The translations under genes were made by a program, and so were the position numbers. This document shows positions 8,212 to 17,027 of a stretch of DNA of 64,000 nt, in pieces. The notes beneath the pieces are model-generated. The model was given only the letters and a program-made list of their open reading frames with translations, ran no database searches and had not been told where the DNA came from. How positions within the stretch are numbered: the stretch's first letter is position 1; the number at the start of each line of letters is the position of its first letter. The DNA lies in contig CADAOD010000001.1 of NCBI GenBank assembly GCA_902789415.1, positions 124,001 to 188,000 on the forward strand. The letters run 5' to 3'. The DNA is from an uncultured Prevotellaceae bacterium. Its GTDB lineage: Bacteria > Bacteroidota > Bacteroidia > Bacteroidales > Bacteroidaceae.

Positions 8212-9177
8212 ATGGAACATAATCTCAAAGTGTCGGTATTAGTACCATTTTATAATGTAGAGAAATATATAGGTAGATGTGTAGAATCATTGTTCTCACA
8301 GAGTTATAAGAATATTGAGTATGTGTTTGTGAACGACTGTACTCCAGATAAGAGTATGGAGGTTGTTAACGAAGCTATCCGGAAATATGGTGTAAAGAAT
8401 AAGTGTAAGATTATTGTTCATGAGGTTAATAAAGGTATTTCAGCCTCTCGTAATGATTGTCTTGATAATATGACCGGTGATTATTTTTTGTTTATTGATA
8501 GTGATGATTATATTGACAGGGACATGGTAGAGCTCTTAGTAGAAGCGGCTATTAAGGAGAACGCAGATATATCAGGATGTGGTTACATAGAGGAGTATGC
8601 AGACCATAGTGTAGAACATCCTCAGAAATATACTAATGATCATAATGAAATGATGCGTTCCATTACTCTGTTGACCATAAAAGGTGTGATGTGGAAATTG
8701 TTGGTTCGTAGTACTATCGTAACGGATCATAGGGATGAAGTACGTTTCATTCCTGATCGTAATATGGTGGATGACTATTTGTTCTGTTGTCAGATTTTTT
8801 ATTATGCACAGCGCTTTGCTTGTGTAGATCGTTGTATGTATCATTGGATACAGTATAATCCCAACAATTATACTCATACTACCATTTTTGCAGTAGAAAG
8901 TCAGGCAGCAGCTATTAGGAAAGTGGAAGAGTTTTATATGGAAAAGGGAGTTATTGATGTTGTGAAAGACGAATTGACAAAGCGTAAATTCATAAGTAAA
9001 CTACCTTTATTACTTGATAAACAATGTGTTGATGTTAAACGTTGGCGCTCCCTTTTTCCAGAAAGCAACCACGTGTGGAAAGATATGTATTTCTCAATAG
9101 GGAATCTTTTTTATATTAGATTAGCAAATTCTAGATTGTTCTTTATTATTCCAATATTAATTAAGTTTTTTAAATAA
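8212..9177 (+). CDS. Glycosyltransferase family 2
   Basis: The 321-residue GT-A enzyme has VSVLVPFYNVEKYI, FVNDCTPDKS and the IDSDDY metal-binding motif. It is paralogous to the upstream gene, from which it is separated by 3 bases, and 2 bases separate it from the next gene. Tandem duplication followed by divergence is the simplest origin and usually means different donor or linkage specificity. It transfers one sugar to the undecaprenyl-linked intermediate at the inner face of the membrane. Confidence 0.88.
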   Translation: MEHNLKVSVLVPFYNVEKYIGRCVESLFSQSYKNIEYVFVNDCTPDKSMEVVNEAIRKYGVKNKCKIIVHEVNKGISASRNDCLDNMTGDYFLFIDSDDYIDRDMVELLVEAAIKENADISGCGYIEEYADHSVEHPQKYTNDHNEMMRSITLLTIKGVMWKLLVRSTIVTDHRDEVRFIPDRNMVDDYLFCCQIFYYAQRFACVDRCMYHWIQYNPNNYTHTTIFAVESQAAAIRKVEEFYMEKGVIDVVKDELTKRKFISKLPLLLDKQCVDVKRWRSLFPESNHVWKDMYFSIGNLFYIRLANSRLFFIIPILIKFFK

Positions 9178-9179
9178 AA

Positions 9180-10238
9180 ATGAGTAATTTTAAGGATAAG
9201 TTTTTGTGGAAGTATTATTATAGGTACAAAGTGCTGGGTGATTGTGATACCGAAGGAAAGTATTCTTTCACTCAGAAATGCTTATTGTTCCTGAAAATTA
9301 CCAAGGTTAATCTATGTGGTGATTATCTTACCCCAGAATTATTGAAAGATAAAGTGGAGATGTCGCCAGATAAGATCTCTCAGGTAATTTTCAATGCCCT
9401 CTCATCAGCCAAACCATGCATGGTTGCACGTTTTGGCGCAAATGAGCAGCGCATAACTGCGAATTATCTCGCAATAAAGAGCAGAAACCGGAGTGTTTTT
9501 AAGGCTGTTACTGGAAGGGTTCCTTTCTGGTGGTGGGATAAACAAGTAAGGAGAGAATTTACTGGTATTGCAGGTTTTTTTCCAGACGAAAATAAATATC
9601 TTGAAAGATACTCTGAACGGATGATTTATGATACAGAATCTTTAGACGTTCTACTCACGTGGTTTGGGTGGGAATCTTTACTGATTGGTTTGAATAATGT
9701 GAATATTAATCTTGTTGGATTGCAGGAGGCAGAACCATGGTGGCAGACCAACCCATGGACTCGCTATTTAGAGGGAAAGAAAGTGCTTGTTGTACATCCT
9801 TATTCTGAACTTATTCAGCACCAGTATAAAAACAGAGACAAATTATTTACCAATAAGTTCGTGCTCCCTAGTTTTGAGCTGAAAACGTTGAAGGCTGTTC
9901 AGTCTATCGGCGGAATTGTGGAAGGGTATGATAATTGGTTTGATGCATTGAAATGGATGGAGGACGAGATGGACAAGATTGACTATGATGTGGCTTTGAT
10001 AGGGTGTGGAGCATATGGCTATTGTCTTGCTGCTCATGCTAAACGATCAGGGAAAAAAGCGGTTCATTTAGGAGGCGCTCTACAGTTGCTATTTGGAATA
10101 AAAGGTAATCGGTGGGAGGATAATAATTACCATCCATTGTTTAATTACAATACACTCTTTAATAAATATTGGGTGAAACCTGGTGAAACTTATAGACCAG
10201 ACAATGCCGAACAGTTTGAGGATGCCTGTTATTGGTGA
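9180..10238 (+). CDS. Unrecognised polysaccharide-locus protein, possibly GT-D-fold (DUF1792-like) transferase
   Basis: The 352-residue soluble protein lacks signal peptide and membrane segments. I do not firmly recognise it. The segment MVARFGANEQR near residue 82 recalls the RFGDGE start of GT-D (DUF1792) glycosyltransferases, though the Asp of that motif is Ala here. The C-terminal part DVALIGCGAYGYCLAAHAKR followed by HLGGALQLLFG is well formed and looks like a nucleotide- or sugar-binding Rossmann-like end. Position between glycosyltransferases, with 2- and 3-base gaps, suggests that it transfers or modifies a sugar of the same glycan. Confidence 0.55.
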   Translation: MSNFKDKFLWKYYYRYKVLGDCDTEGKYSFTQKCLLFLKITKVNLCGDYLTPELLKDKVEMSPDKISQVIFNALSSAKPCMVARFGANEQRITANYLAIKSRNRSVFKAVTGRVPFWWWDKQVRREFTGIAGFFPDENKYLERYSERMIYDTESLDVLLTWFGWESLLIGLNNVNINLVGLQEAEPWWQTNPWTRYLEGKKVLVVHPYSELIQHQYKNRDKLFTNKFVLPSFELKTLKAVQSIGGIVEGYDNWFDALKWMEDEMDKIDYDVALIGCGAYGYCLAAHAKRSGKKAVHLGGALQLLFGIKGNRWEDNNYHPLFNYNTLFNKYWVKPGETYRPDNAEQFEDACYW

Positions 10239-10241
10239 TAT

Positions 10242-11420
10242 ATGAAAATTGCATTTTTATTGAGTAAGTGGCCTGTTGATGGTGGAATAGAAACTGTCAC
10301 AAGAACTTTAGCAAATGAATTTGTTAATCGTGGGCATAAAATATACGTATTATATACAGAATATTCGTACCCGTTGAATAATGGACCGTTCGTAAATAAA
10401 CAAATCGTAGGTTGTTTTATACCAATAGATTCGAAAGGTGTTCATTTCAAGGAGACTGCAAAAGATTGTGTCAATAGACTTGTGGCTAATGAAGGTGTTG
10501 AAATAATAATTAATCAGTGTTATCCCACATGGACGGCTGATATATTGAGTGACTTGAAAGGAAAAGTTAAGATTATAGAGTGTCTCCACATGACTCTTTT
10601 TTTCCCATCTTCGTATCACAGGCTGAGATGGAGTGGATACGACTTGAAAATGCGCCTGTGTGGCCCGTTGGTTTATAGGCATTTTCAAAGAAAATGGAGA
10701 TGTGAAGCACTAATTCGAGAATTTTCATTTGTTGACAGATTTGTATTCCTTTCACGTACATATGTCAATGAATTCATAAAGTTTACCGGATATGACAATA
10801 TTGAAGGGAAGGTTACATTCATGAACAATCCTCTATCATTTCCTGCCAATATTATAAAAGATGATATAATCTGCCATAAAGAAAAAATTGTTTTGTGTGT
10901 AGCTCGTTTGTCTGAGAAGGAGAAGAGGGTTAGTTATATGCTTTATGTATGGAAAGGAATTGAAAGTGACAAACGATTTGATGATTGGCGTTTCGATATA
11001 GTAGGAGATGGTCCATCATATGACGACTATAAGAATTTGGCATTAAGTCTTGGATTGAAACGTGTTTTTTTTCATGGATATCAGGATCCGACACCGTATT
11101 ATATAAAATCAAAAGTTTCTCTCATGACTTCTGTTGTAGAGGGGCTGCCAATGACAATAGTTGAATCGCAATATTACGGTGTAGTACCAGTGGTTATGAA
11201 TACTTTTTCTAGCGTGTTTGATATTATTAATAATGGGGTAAATGGTATAATTGTACCTAAGAGCAAAAAGAAGTTTCTTATTGCCCTGAAGAATATTTTG
11301 ACTAATGATGAAAGGCGCGAGAATATGGCAAAGGCTGCAATGAAGTCGTCAATGAGATTCAATGTTGAAAATATTGTAGATATGTGGGAAAAACTGATTG
11401 ATAACATCAGAATGAGTTAA
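10242..11420 (+). CDS. Glycosyltransferase family 4 (GT-B)
   Basis: The 392-residue retaining glycosyltransferase begins with KIAFLLSKWPVDGGIE, the glycine loop of GT4 enzymes. The C-terminal domain has VARLSEKEKR near residue 222 and the donor-binding E-x7-E motif EGLPMTIVE near residue 300. It is the last gene of the plus-strand operon; its stop is one base from the stop of the flippase gene on the other strand. Substrates are not predictable. Confidence 0.9.
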   Translation: MKIAFLLSKWPVDGGIETVTRTLANEFVNRGHKIYVLYTEYSYPLNNGPFVNKQIVGCFIPIDSKGVHFKETAKDCVNRLVANEGVEIIINQCYPTWTADILSDLKGKVKIIECLHMTLFFPSSYHRLRWSGYDLKMRLCGPLVYRHFQRKWRCEALIREFSFVDRFVFLSRTYVNEFIKFTGYDNIEGKVTFMNNPLSFPANIIKDDIICHKEKIVLCVARLSEKEKRVSYMLYVWKGIESDKRFDDWRFDIVGDGPSYDDYKNLALSLGLKRVFFHGYQDPTPYYIKSKVSLMTSVVEGLPMTIVESQYYGVVPVVMNTFSSVFDIINNGVNGIIVPKSKKKFLIALKNILTNDERRENMAKAAMKSSMRFNVENIVDMWEKLIDNIRMS

Positions 11421-11421
11421 G

Positions 11422-12957
11422 CTATCTTTTCTTTATTAATCCCATTATTCTTGTCATAAAGTCTTTTGCTCCTTTGCAGAATAACCGTATTAAGGTTAGG
11501 TTTATGATAAGATAAATAGAAAGGGAAGTAATGCAATATACAGCCCATAATCCATAATTCGAATATGCATCAATGTTAATAAATAATGTTGAAAAATGAG
11601 CAACTGCAAAACTTGCAAATGACACAATGAAATTGCGGGCAGCTCCTGCCCAATATACAGAATATCGTTCGTGCAAACCAGAAACGAAAAGATAAAATGG
11701 CTTCCATAGGATAACAATTAGTCCTGTGCTTATTATTTTTGCTAATAATAAACCAGTTATTCCCCAATAATAGCCAGCGATCAGAGTAATCGAAATATTG
11801 ATAAACAACTCAGTCCAGGCCGCCCATATATCGTTGTAAAGTCCGTATGCATGATTATACATATCTACCACTGAGCGTGAGTAGCTGATGTATGTGTAAA
11901 TTGTGAGCATGGCCAATATCTTGTGGTCGATAACGAATTCAGAGCCAAGCCAGAGAAATATGAATGGTTCAATAAAATGATAAATAGAAAAGCAAAGTAT
12001 TCCTCCAACGAAATGTCTCAGGGTAAGCATTTCCCAAAATACTTTCATGATGTTTCTCTTATTACCTTCAGCAACGAGATTGCCAATGCTCGCATCTATG
12101 CTATTTAATACGGAACCGAACAATTGTCCAGCTTTTGTTACGATGAGTGTATAGTTTCCATAATATGCCACCATCTTTAGAGATACAAATAGAAAAACAA
12201 AAAGTTCATCGCTCTTGTTTAGAAGAAAATCCTTTATTTTGTGGACGAAGATTTGTTTAGTACTGGAAATAATATTTGGATATTTTTTTAGGAGTTGTCG
12301 TCCTTTTGATTTATCAGTTTTAAGCCACGGATATACTTTGTTAATTTTCCAGTTAAGTATTATGCAACCAATGACACTAAATACAAATTCTATAGCAACC
12401 CATATATATAAATTTTGATAATTAAGAGCAAAGTATATTTGTATAAGCGTTTTGGCTATTCCAGCAGTTTGAAAGTAAATAGCGACTAAATAGTTTTTTT
12501 GATCAGCAGAAAGCAATGTTTGCCTGTAATTAATAAAGTATCCAATTAAGGAAGATCCAAGTATTGAGTAAAAGGCAAAATAAACAATGCTAAGTTCCAT
12601 CCCTACATTATTAAAGATAATTGGAAAGAATAAGCTAATCAGAATTCCTAATATAAGGATTGCTGAACCTATTATTTTATAAAGGTAGCCAAAGATTGAC
12701 AATATTTCGCCAATTTGTTTATGGTCGTTTTGTTGGATTGGTTTAAACAGAGTAAAACTTATACAGCCAGCAATTCCTAGTTCTGCAAGATTCAGATATC
12801 CTAAAATATTGGAAAGGGTTCCAGATAGTCCAATGAACTCTGCTCCTAAGTTATCTAGAAATATTTTGCGGGAGTAAAAAGATAAAAAGAGTGTTAGGAA
12901 GTAAAACAATAGATTTACCTCTGCATTTTTTATGCTTTTGCTCACTCTTCCTTCCAT
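11422..12957 (-). CDS. wzx: Polysaccharide flippase, Wzx/MATE-like
   Basis: The 511-residue inner membrane protein has about 12-14 hydrophobic helices and a charged short N-terminus ahead of NAEVNLLFYFLTLFLSFYSRK, as in polysaccharide-biosynthesis MOP-family exporters of Bacteroidota. It should flip undecaprenyl-diphosphate-linked repeat units to the periplasm, where the polymerase encoded at 17011-18549 links them. It is the last gene of the minus-strand operon, 11 bases after the DUF4422 gene. Confidence 0.88.
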   Translation of the reverse strand: MEGRVSKSIKNAEVNLLFYFLTLFLSFYSRKIFLDNLGAEFIGLSGTLSNILGYLNLAELGIAGCISFTLFKPIQQNDHKQIGEILSIFGYLYKIIGSAILILGILISLFFPIIFNNVGMELSIVYFAFYSILGSSLIGYFINYRQTLLSADQKNYLVAIYFQTAGIAKTLIQIYFALNYQNLYIWVAIEFVFSVIGCIILNWKINKVYPWLKTDKSKGRQLLKKYPNIISSTKQIFVHKIKDFLLNKSDELFVFLFVSLKMVAYYGNYTLIVTKAGQLFGSVLNSIDASIGNLVAEGNKRNIMKVFWEMLTLRHFVGGILCFSIYHFIEPFIFLWLGSEFVIDHKILAMLTIYTYISYSRSVVDMYNHAYGLYNDIWAAWTELFINISITLIAGYYWGITGLLLAKIISTGLIVILWKPFYLFVSGLHERYSVYWAGAARNFIVSFASFAVAHFSTLFINIDAYSNYGLWAVYCITSLSIYLIINLTLIRLFCKGAKDFMTRIMGLIKKR

Positions 12958-12968
12958 AATACTGAAAA

Positions 12969-13799
12969 CTAAGATCTTTTAATAAGATAATGCATGTCAT
13001 TTGACATTTGTCTCCAACACCAATGAACATTATTGATGTTTAATCCTTCGTATATGTTATCTAATGGCATAATAAGTGGAATGTGCTTAATACGTAGTCG
13101 ATGATGTTCGCAGAAAACATTAATGAGCCTTTCGCTCATATAGCCATAAATGCGACTTTGGATGGGGTCTTCTATGGGGGGAACCCTTCTTTCAACCTCG
13201 AAAAGGATATCAAATAGCCATTCTGAATAAGTATCGAAATGCTTCCAATGTGTGACAAACATGTTATAACCAACAGACTTGTTGCTATGATCCATAGTTT
13301 TCTCAAATGCAGGTATATATTCCGGATGCCGCTCTTTTATAATCTGTCGTAGCATCTCCCAGTCTTTTGCAATATGGTAATCTCCATATTGTTGGGTGTT
13401 ACTTACTCGCCAATGGCGAGCAACCGGGAGAATTATGTCGTATTTTGATAAAATTTTCTCTAAGTCTGGGAATTTATAATCCTGTTTTAAGAATTCTTCT
13501 GTTGCGATGAAATGTTTGTCAGCAGAGAATTGTGGCCATTTCCTTGTGAAGTCGAAAAAACGGCGATAATGATTGAGGCCAACAATATCAACATTCTTTA
13601 AATTCTTCCATGCCCAGTAATGGCAGGTAAGCTCGCAAAAATGAGGGTTTTTATCTGATATATTTTCTCCCTCATTATCTGGTTGATAGCCATTTATGTG
13701 GTCGTGAAGTACCGCTCCTGCTTGGATTGGCATGAAATAAGGATGTTGTGGAAGTGGCACTTCCTTATGTGCGCAGATGAAGATTTTGATATTACTCAT
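12969..13799 (-). CDS. DUF4422 glycosyltransferase-like protein
   Basis: The 276-residue protein starts with IKIFICAHKEVPLP and contains NPHFCELTCHYWAWKN and VGLNHYRRFF, the hallmarks of DUF4422 proteins found in capsule clusters and generally taken as glycosyltransferases. No membrane segment is seen. It lies 3 bases after the upstream GT2 gene in the same operon. The activity is inferred from family and context only. Confidence 0.85.
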   Translation of the reverse strand: MSNIKIFICAHKEVPLPQHPYFMPIQAGAVLHDHINGYQPDNEGENISDKNPHFCELTCHYWAWKNLKNVDIVGLNHYRRFFDFTRKWPQFSADKHFIATEEFLKQDYKFPDLEKILSKYDIILPVARHWRVSNTQQYGDYHIAKDWEMLRQIIKERHPEYIPAFEKTMDHSNKSVGYNMFVTHWKHFDTYSEWLFDILFEVERRVPPIEDPIQSRIYGYMSERLINVFCEHHRLRIKHIPLIMPLDNIYEGLNINNVHWCWRQMSNDMHYLIKRS

Positions 13800-13802
13800 A
13801 GG

Positions 13803-14975
13803 CTATGTTGTATGTTCGGTATGAATAAAGTCGGTATTCTTTCTATCCATGTGGAGGACATTTTTGAGCATACGTAGTACCAAACCGGGGATTGTGAAAA
13901 CCTTAGAGAATGATCGGAAGCGGATTTCTTTGGGGATGGCAACGAATAACGACAGACCTAATATAGCCAATGTAATCCACCATTTTTCGCACCATGATGG
14001 CATAGCAATAGTCATAAAGATTGAAATGCCAGTTAATAACACTATCAGGATAGAACGTGGTATCAATGCCTGCTGGATGGTCTTGTCCACAAAGTTGACC
14101 TTGCCATGGACTAATGCTCCGGGAATTTTGGGGAGATTACTCATGAGACTCTGAACCTGGGCAGTCATCCAGCGCATGCGCTGTTTCTGGAAGTTATCCT
14201 GGTTGCTAACCTTTTCATCGAATACATGAATATCAGGCGCATATTTGATAAATATTTCCTGGTGGAGCAGAAGGGCTTCCATTTCTCGATCCTCACCAGC
14301 TGTAGAGAGTTGGAATACGTTCTTTCTGAAGAGTTCATAGTTAAAACACATGCCAGAACCAATCAAGGCCGATGATAATCCTAAACGGTTATGGGCCTTA
14401 CGGAAGATGGTATTATTAATCTCCTCACTGGCACCATCCAAAACAGCGACATCATTGTTTGCGTTCTTGGCACAGCGGTGGCACTGGATGGCATCATAGA
14501 CAGAACACAGAATGTTTAATTGTGACAAGAATTCTGGACGTACTACATTATCGGCATCAAGCACCACAACATTATCAAATGTCTCTGGTATTTCGTTGAT
14601 GGCATATTGCATTGCTTTGGCCTTAGAACTCTTCTCGAAAGTAGGAGTTAGCAGCTTTATAGGGAGCGTGCTCAAGTATTCATTGGTCTCTGGCTTCATG
14701 TGGTCAGAGATAACAGCTACCGTATATAGGTCATCTGGATAATCCTGCTCCAAGAAATGTTCAACTGCATTGATGATAACGCGATCCTCATTATATGCCG
14801 GATAAAGGATGAGGAATTTTGTCATTCTGTTAGTTAGAGCTGCTGCATGGATTGCGACGCGGTCTTCTTTTTCGTAGAATAATGATATGACTGCGAAGAA
14901 TGCTACATAGGCAACAGAACCTAAGATAAGTACCCAGAGAGTAATGTCGATAATATGTAATATCTGCCAAATCAT
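13803..14975 (-). CDS. Membrane-anchored glycosyltransferase family 2
   Basis: The 390-residue enzyme has an N-terminal helix (residues about 8-33), a GT-A domain with LYPAYNEDRVI, VVLDADN near residue 130 as the metal site, a GEDREME acceptor-side motif and QRMRWMTAQ matching the Q/RxxRW motif of processive-type GT2 enzymes, then two C-terminal helices. It is paralogous to the gene at 14993-16138. Location is the inner membrane with the catalytic domain in the cytoplasm. It could elongate or decorate the polysaccharide. Confidence 0.87.
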   Translation of the reverse strand: MIWQILHIIDITLWVLILGSVAYVAFFAVISLFYEKEDRVAIHAAALTNRMTKFLILYPAYNEDRVIINAVEHFLEQDYPDDLYTVAVISDHMKPETNEYLSTLPIKLLTPTFEKSSKAKAMQYAINEIPETFDNVVVLDADNVVRPEFLSQLNILCSVYDAIQCHRCAKNANNDVAVLDGASEEINNTIFRKAHNRLGLSSALIGSGMCFNYELFRKNVFQLSTAGEDREMEALLLHQEIFIKYAPDIHVFDEKVSNQDNFQKQRMRWMTAQVQSLMSNLPKIPGALVHGKVNFVDKTIQQALIPRSILIVLLTGISIFMTIAMPSWCEKWWITLAILGLSLFVAIPKEIRFRSFSKVFTIPGLVLRMLKNVLHMDRKNTDFIHTEHTT

Positions 14976-14992
14976 AATATGCTTTTATTTAG

Positions 14993-16138
14993 TTAGTTTT
15001 TTTTCTTATGAATTATTTTTGTGGTGATAATTCCCCACAGCGTTATGAATGGAGAACGTAAAAATGTACGATCCCACATTTCGTCAACCAGATAGTCTGG
15101 CGTAGCTAATGCAAAAAAGAATAGAACTGCGGAGCTTACTACCCACCACTTGAGCGCCAATGTTAGATAAATGAACGGAAGTATGATGCTCATAATCATC
15201 ATGATGCCTATCATGCTGGTTCGGGGCATGAGCATCCATTGTATGAGTTTATCAGCCCAATCGTATTGTTTGCGGAAAATGGCTCCAGGAAGAAATCTGA
15301 TATTTCTAATCAGATTTTGTATTTGTTGTAATGTCCAGCGACCATGTTGCTCGTTCATCTTACTAGTTGTCCTTTTCTTCTCACCATAAAGCAAAATGTT
15401 GTCAAAATAGTCGATGAAGTAGCCTTGTTTTAACAAAAGAGCTTCTAACTCTTTATCTTCACCGGCGGTTTTGGCTTTCATTACGTTGGTCTTGAACCAT
15501 GAGAAATCATATGCAGTTCCAGACCCTGCTAAAGCTGCAGAAACTCCTAAGTTAATATGACCTTTACGGAAAATATTATTGTTAATCTCTTCAAAGATAG
15601 AGCCCATGCGAGCAGCAGCCGTATCTCTATTACGGGAAATACGGTGCAATTGGATGGCTTTGGTGGCAGCTGTTTCAAAGGCATCATTTACTTTGGTTAG
15701 GAAATCTTGCTCAACGATGTTGTCAGCATCTAAAACCAAAGCGATATCGTAGATTTTGAATTCCGGTAATTTTAAAATGGCATATTGAAGAGATTTTGCT
15801 TTGGTACTTTCTGCAAAATCGGGCGTTAGCAAGGTAATGGGATATTGAGCCAGTCGCATGTTAGTGATTTCTGATTGGTGATCGGATACCACTACCACGT
15901 CGAAGAGACGTTGTGGGTAGTCTTGGCTTAAGATAGAAACGACAGATTGTTCAATAACGCTGTCCTGTTTGTGAGATGGGATGATAATTGCAAAGCGGTT
16001 TTGTGTTTTAGCCTTATCTAAAACAGACTCTCTTGTAAATAGAGATGCTACAGAAAAAATGCCGAGATAAAGCACGGTTCCTGCAACGGGGATAAATAGT
16101 ATCCAATCGATGATATATAATATAATCCAGAAATCCAT
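14993..16138 (-). CDS. Membrane-anchored glycosyltransferase family 2
   Basis: The chosen start is the ATG at 16138 (MDFWIILYI); a longer TTG-started frame would run into the upstream gene. The 381-residue protein has an N-terminal helix, a GT2 domain with VLDADN as metal site, a GEDKELEA motif, HGRWTLQQIQ in the position of the Q/RxxRW motif, and C-terminal helices. It is the paralogue of the following gene, with the same order of segments. The gap to the upstream GT2 stop is 4 bases. It probably has the same class of reaction with a different sugar. Confidence 0.87.
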   Translation of the reverse strand: MDFWIILYIIDWILFIPVAGTVLYLGIFSVASLFTRESVLDKAKTQNRFAIIIPSHKQDSVIEQSVVSILSQDYPQRLFDVVVVSDHQSEITNMRLAQYPITLLTPDFAESTKAKSLQYAILKLPEFKIYDIALVLDADNIVEQDFLTKVNDAFETAATKAIQLHRISRNRDTAAARMGSIFEEINNNIFRKGHINLGVSAALAGSGTAYDFSWFKTNVMKAKTAGEDKELEALLLKQGYFIDYFDNILLYGEKKRTTSKMNEQHGRWTLQQIQNLIRNIRFLPGAIFRKQYDWADKLIQWMLMPRTSMIGIMMIMSIILPFIYLTLALKWWVVSSAVLFFFALATPDYLVDEMWDRTFLRSPFITLWGIITTKIIHKKKN

Positions 16139-16142
16139 GTCG

Positions 16143-17027
16143 TTAATTGATAATTTGTAATTGACAGTTGACAATGCCTTTGCAGACGGATTTGACTAAG
16201 TCAAATCTGCCTTGGAGGGTGTATTTGATTATGTCGCGAGGGGCGACTATACCAATAAGGTATGTATATGATAGGTATTTGTTGATACCTTTGTAATTGC
16301 GTTTAACTATGAGTAGCCTATTGCGAGTGATGTAGTATGTACGGAGGGGGCTGTTTTGGCCAGTGGTTTGGCTTTCTTTGTGAAATACAGTGCATGCAGA
16401 ATCGTACCAGATTTCATATCCAGCGCGGGTGAACATCATTGACCAATCCAATTCTTCGTAATAGAGGAAGAAGCATTCGGGCATGAGGCCGACTGTATCA
16501 ATGGCTTCACGCTTTATCAACATGGCTGCGCCATGAGCATAAGGGGTAGAGTGGGCTGTTTCATATTGCCCCTTATCATCTTCGCCAAAACCTATGGCTT
16601 GATTCCTCAGTGTTATCGGTGAAAGTGGTGTGTAACCCGCATACTGAATGGGATTGTTGCCCCACGCAAATCGGAGCTTAGGGCAGACGATACCGATTCT
16701 ATCTGATGATTCAAGTCGTTGAATAAGCGATTCTATATTGAACTCCTTGAAATATGTATCGTTATTAATCAGGAGAATGAACTTGCCTTTCGCCTCCTTG
16801 ATTCCTATATTGTTGCCACCGGCAAAGCCGAGATTATGCGGACTACGAATGACTTTAACGTGTGGATATTTCTCAGAAATGATGCTTGCTTCATCTAAAA
16901 TAGAGGCATTATCTACCACTATCACCTCCATTTCATTGCTGAAGGGGATAGACTCAATCAATTCGCAGGTGTCTTTAATGCCATTGTAATTGATGGTGAT
17001 GATGGATAATTTACACTCGTTTTGCAA
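16143..17027 (-). CDS. Glycosyltransferase family 2, rhamnosyltransferase-like
   Basis: The 294-residue enzyme has LSIITINYNGIKDT, VVDNASI, NNDTYF as the metal site and LYYEELDWSMMFTRAGY, the pattern of WbbL-like rhamnosyl and related transferases. The start appears to be the TTG at 17027, which overlaps the polymerase gene by 17 bases; no ATG is available upstream before a stop. The last codons (NCQLQIIN) are formed by a 7-base periodic repeat at 16145-16172, so the natural C-terminus has been replaced or extended by repeat DNA. Confidence 0.85.
   Translation of the reverse strand: MQNECKLSIITINYNGIKDTCELIESIPFSNEMEVIVVDNASILDEASIISEKYPHVKVIRSPHNLGFAGGNNIGIKEAKGKFILLINNDTYFKEFNIESLIQRLESSDRIGIVCPKLRFAWGNNPIQYAGYTPLSPITLRNQAIGFGEDDKGQYETAHSTPYAHGAAMLIKREAIDTVGLMPECFFLYYEELDWSMMFTRAGYEIWYDSACTVFHKESQTTGQNSPLRTYYITRNRLLIVKRNYKGINKYLSYTYLIGIVAPRDIIKYTLQGRFDLVKSVCKGIVNCQLQIIN
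16145..16172. repeat. Seven-base periodic repeat, copy at a gene end
   Basis: Four consecutive heptads of the form A[AG]TT-like (AATTGAT, AATTTGT, AATTGAC, AGTTGAC) lie at the 3' end of the GT2 gene and supply its stop codon. Related heptad runs occur at 26354-26395 and 56436-56470. Confidence 0.7.
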
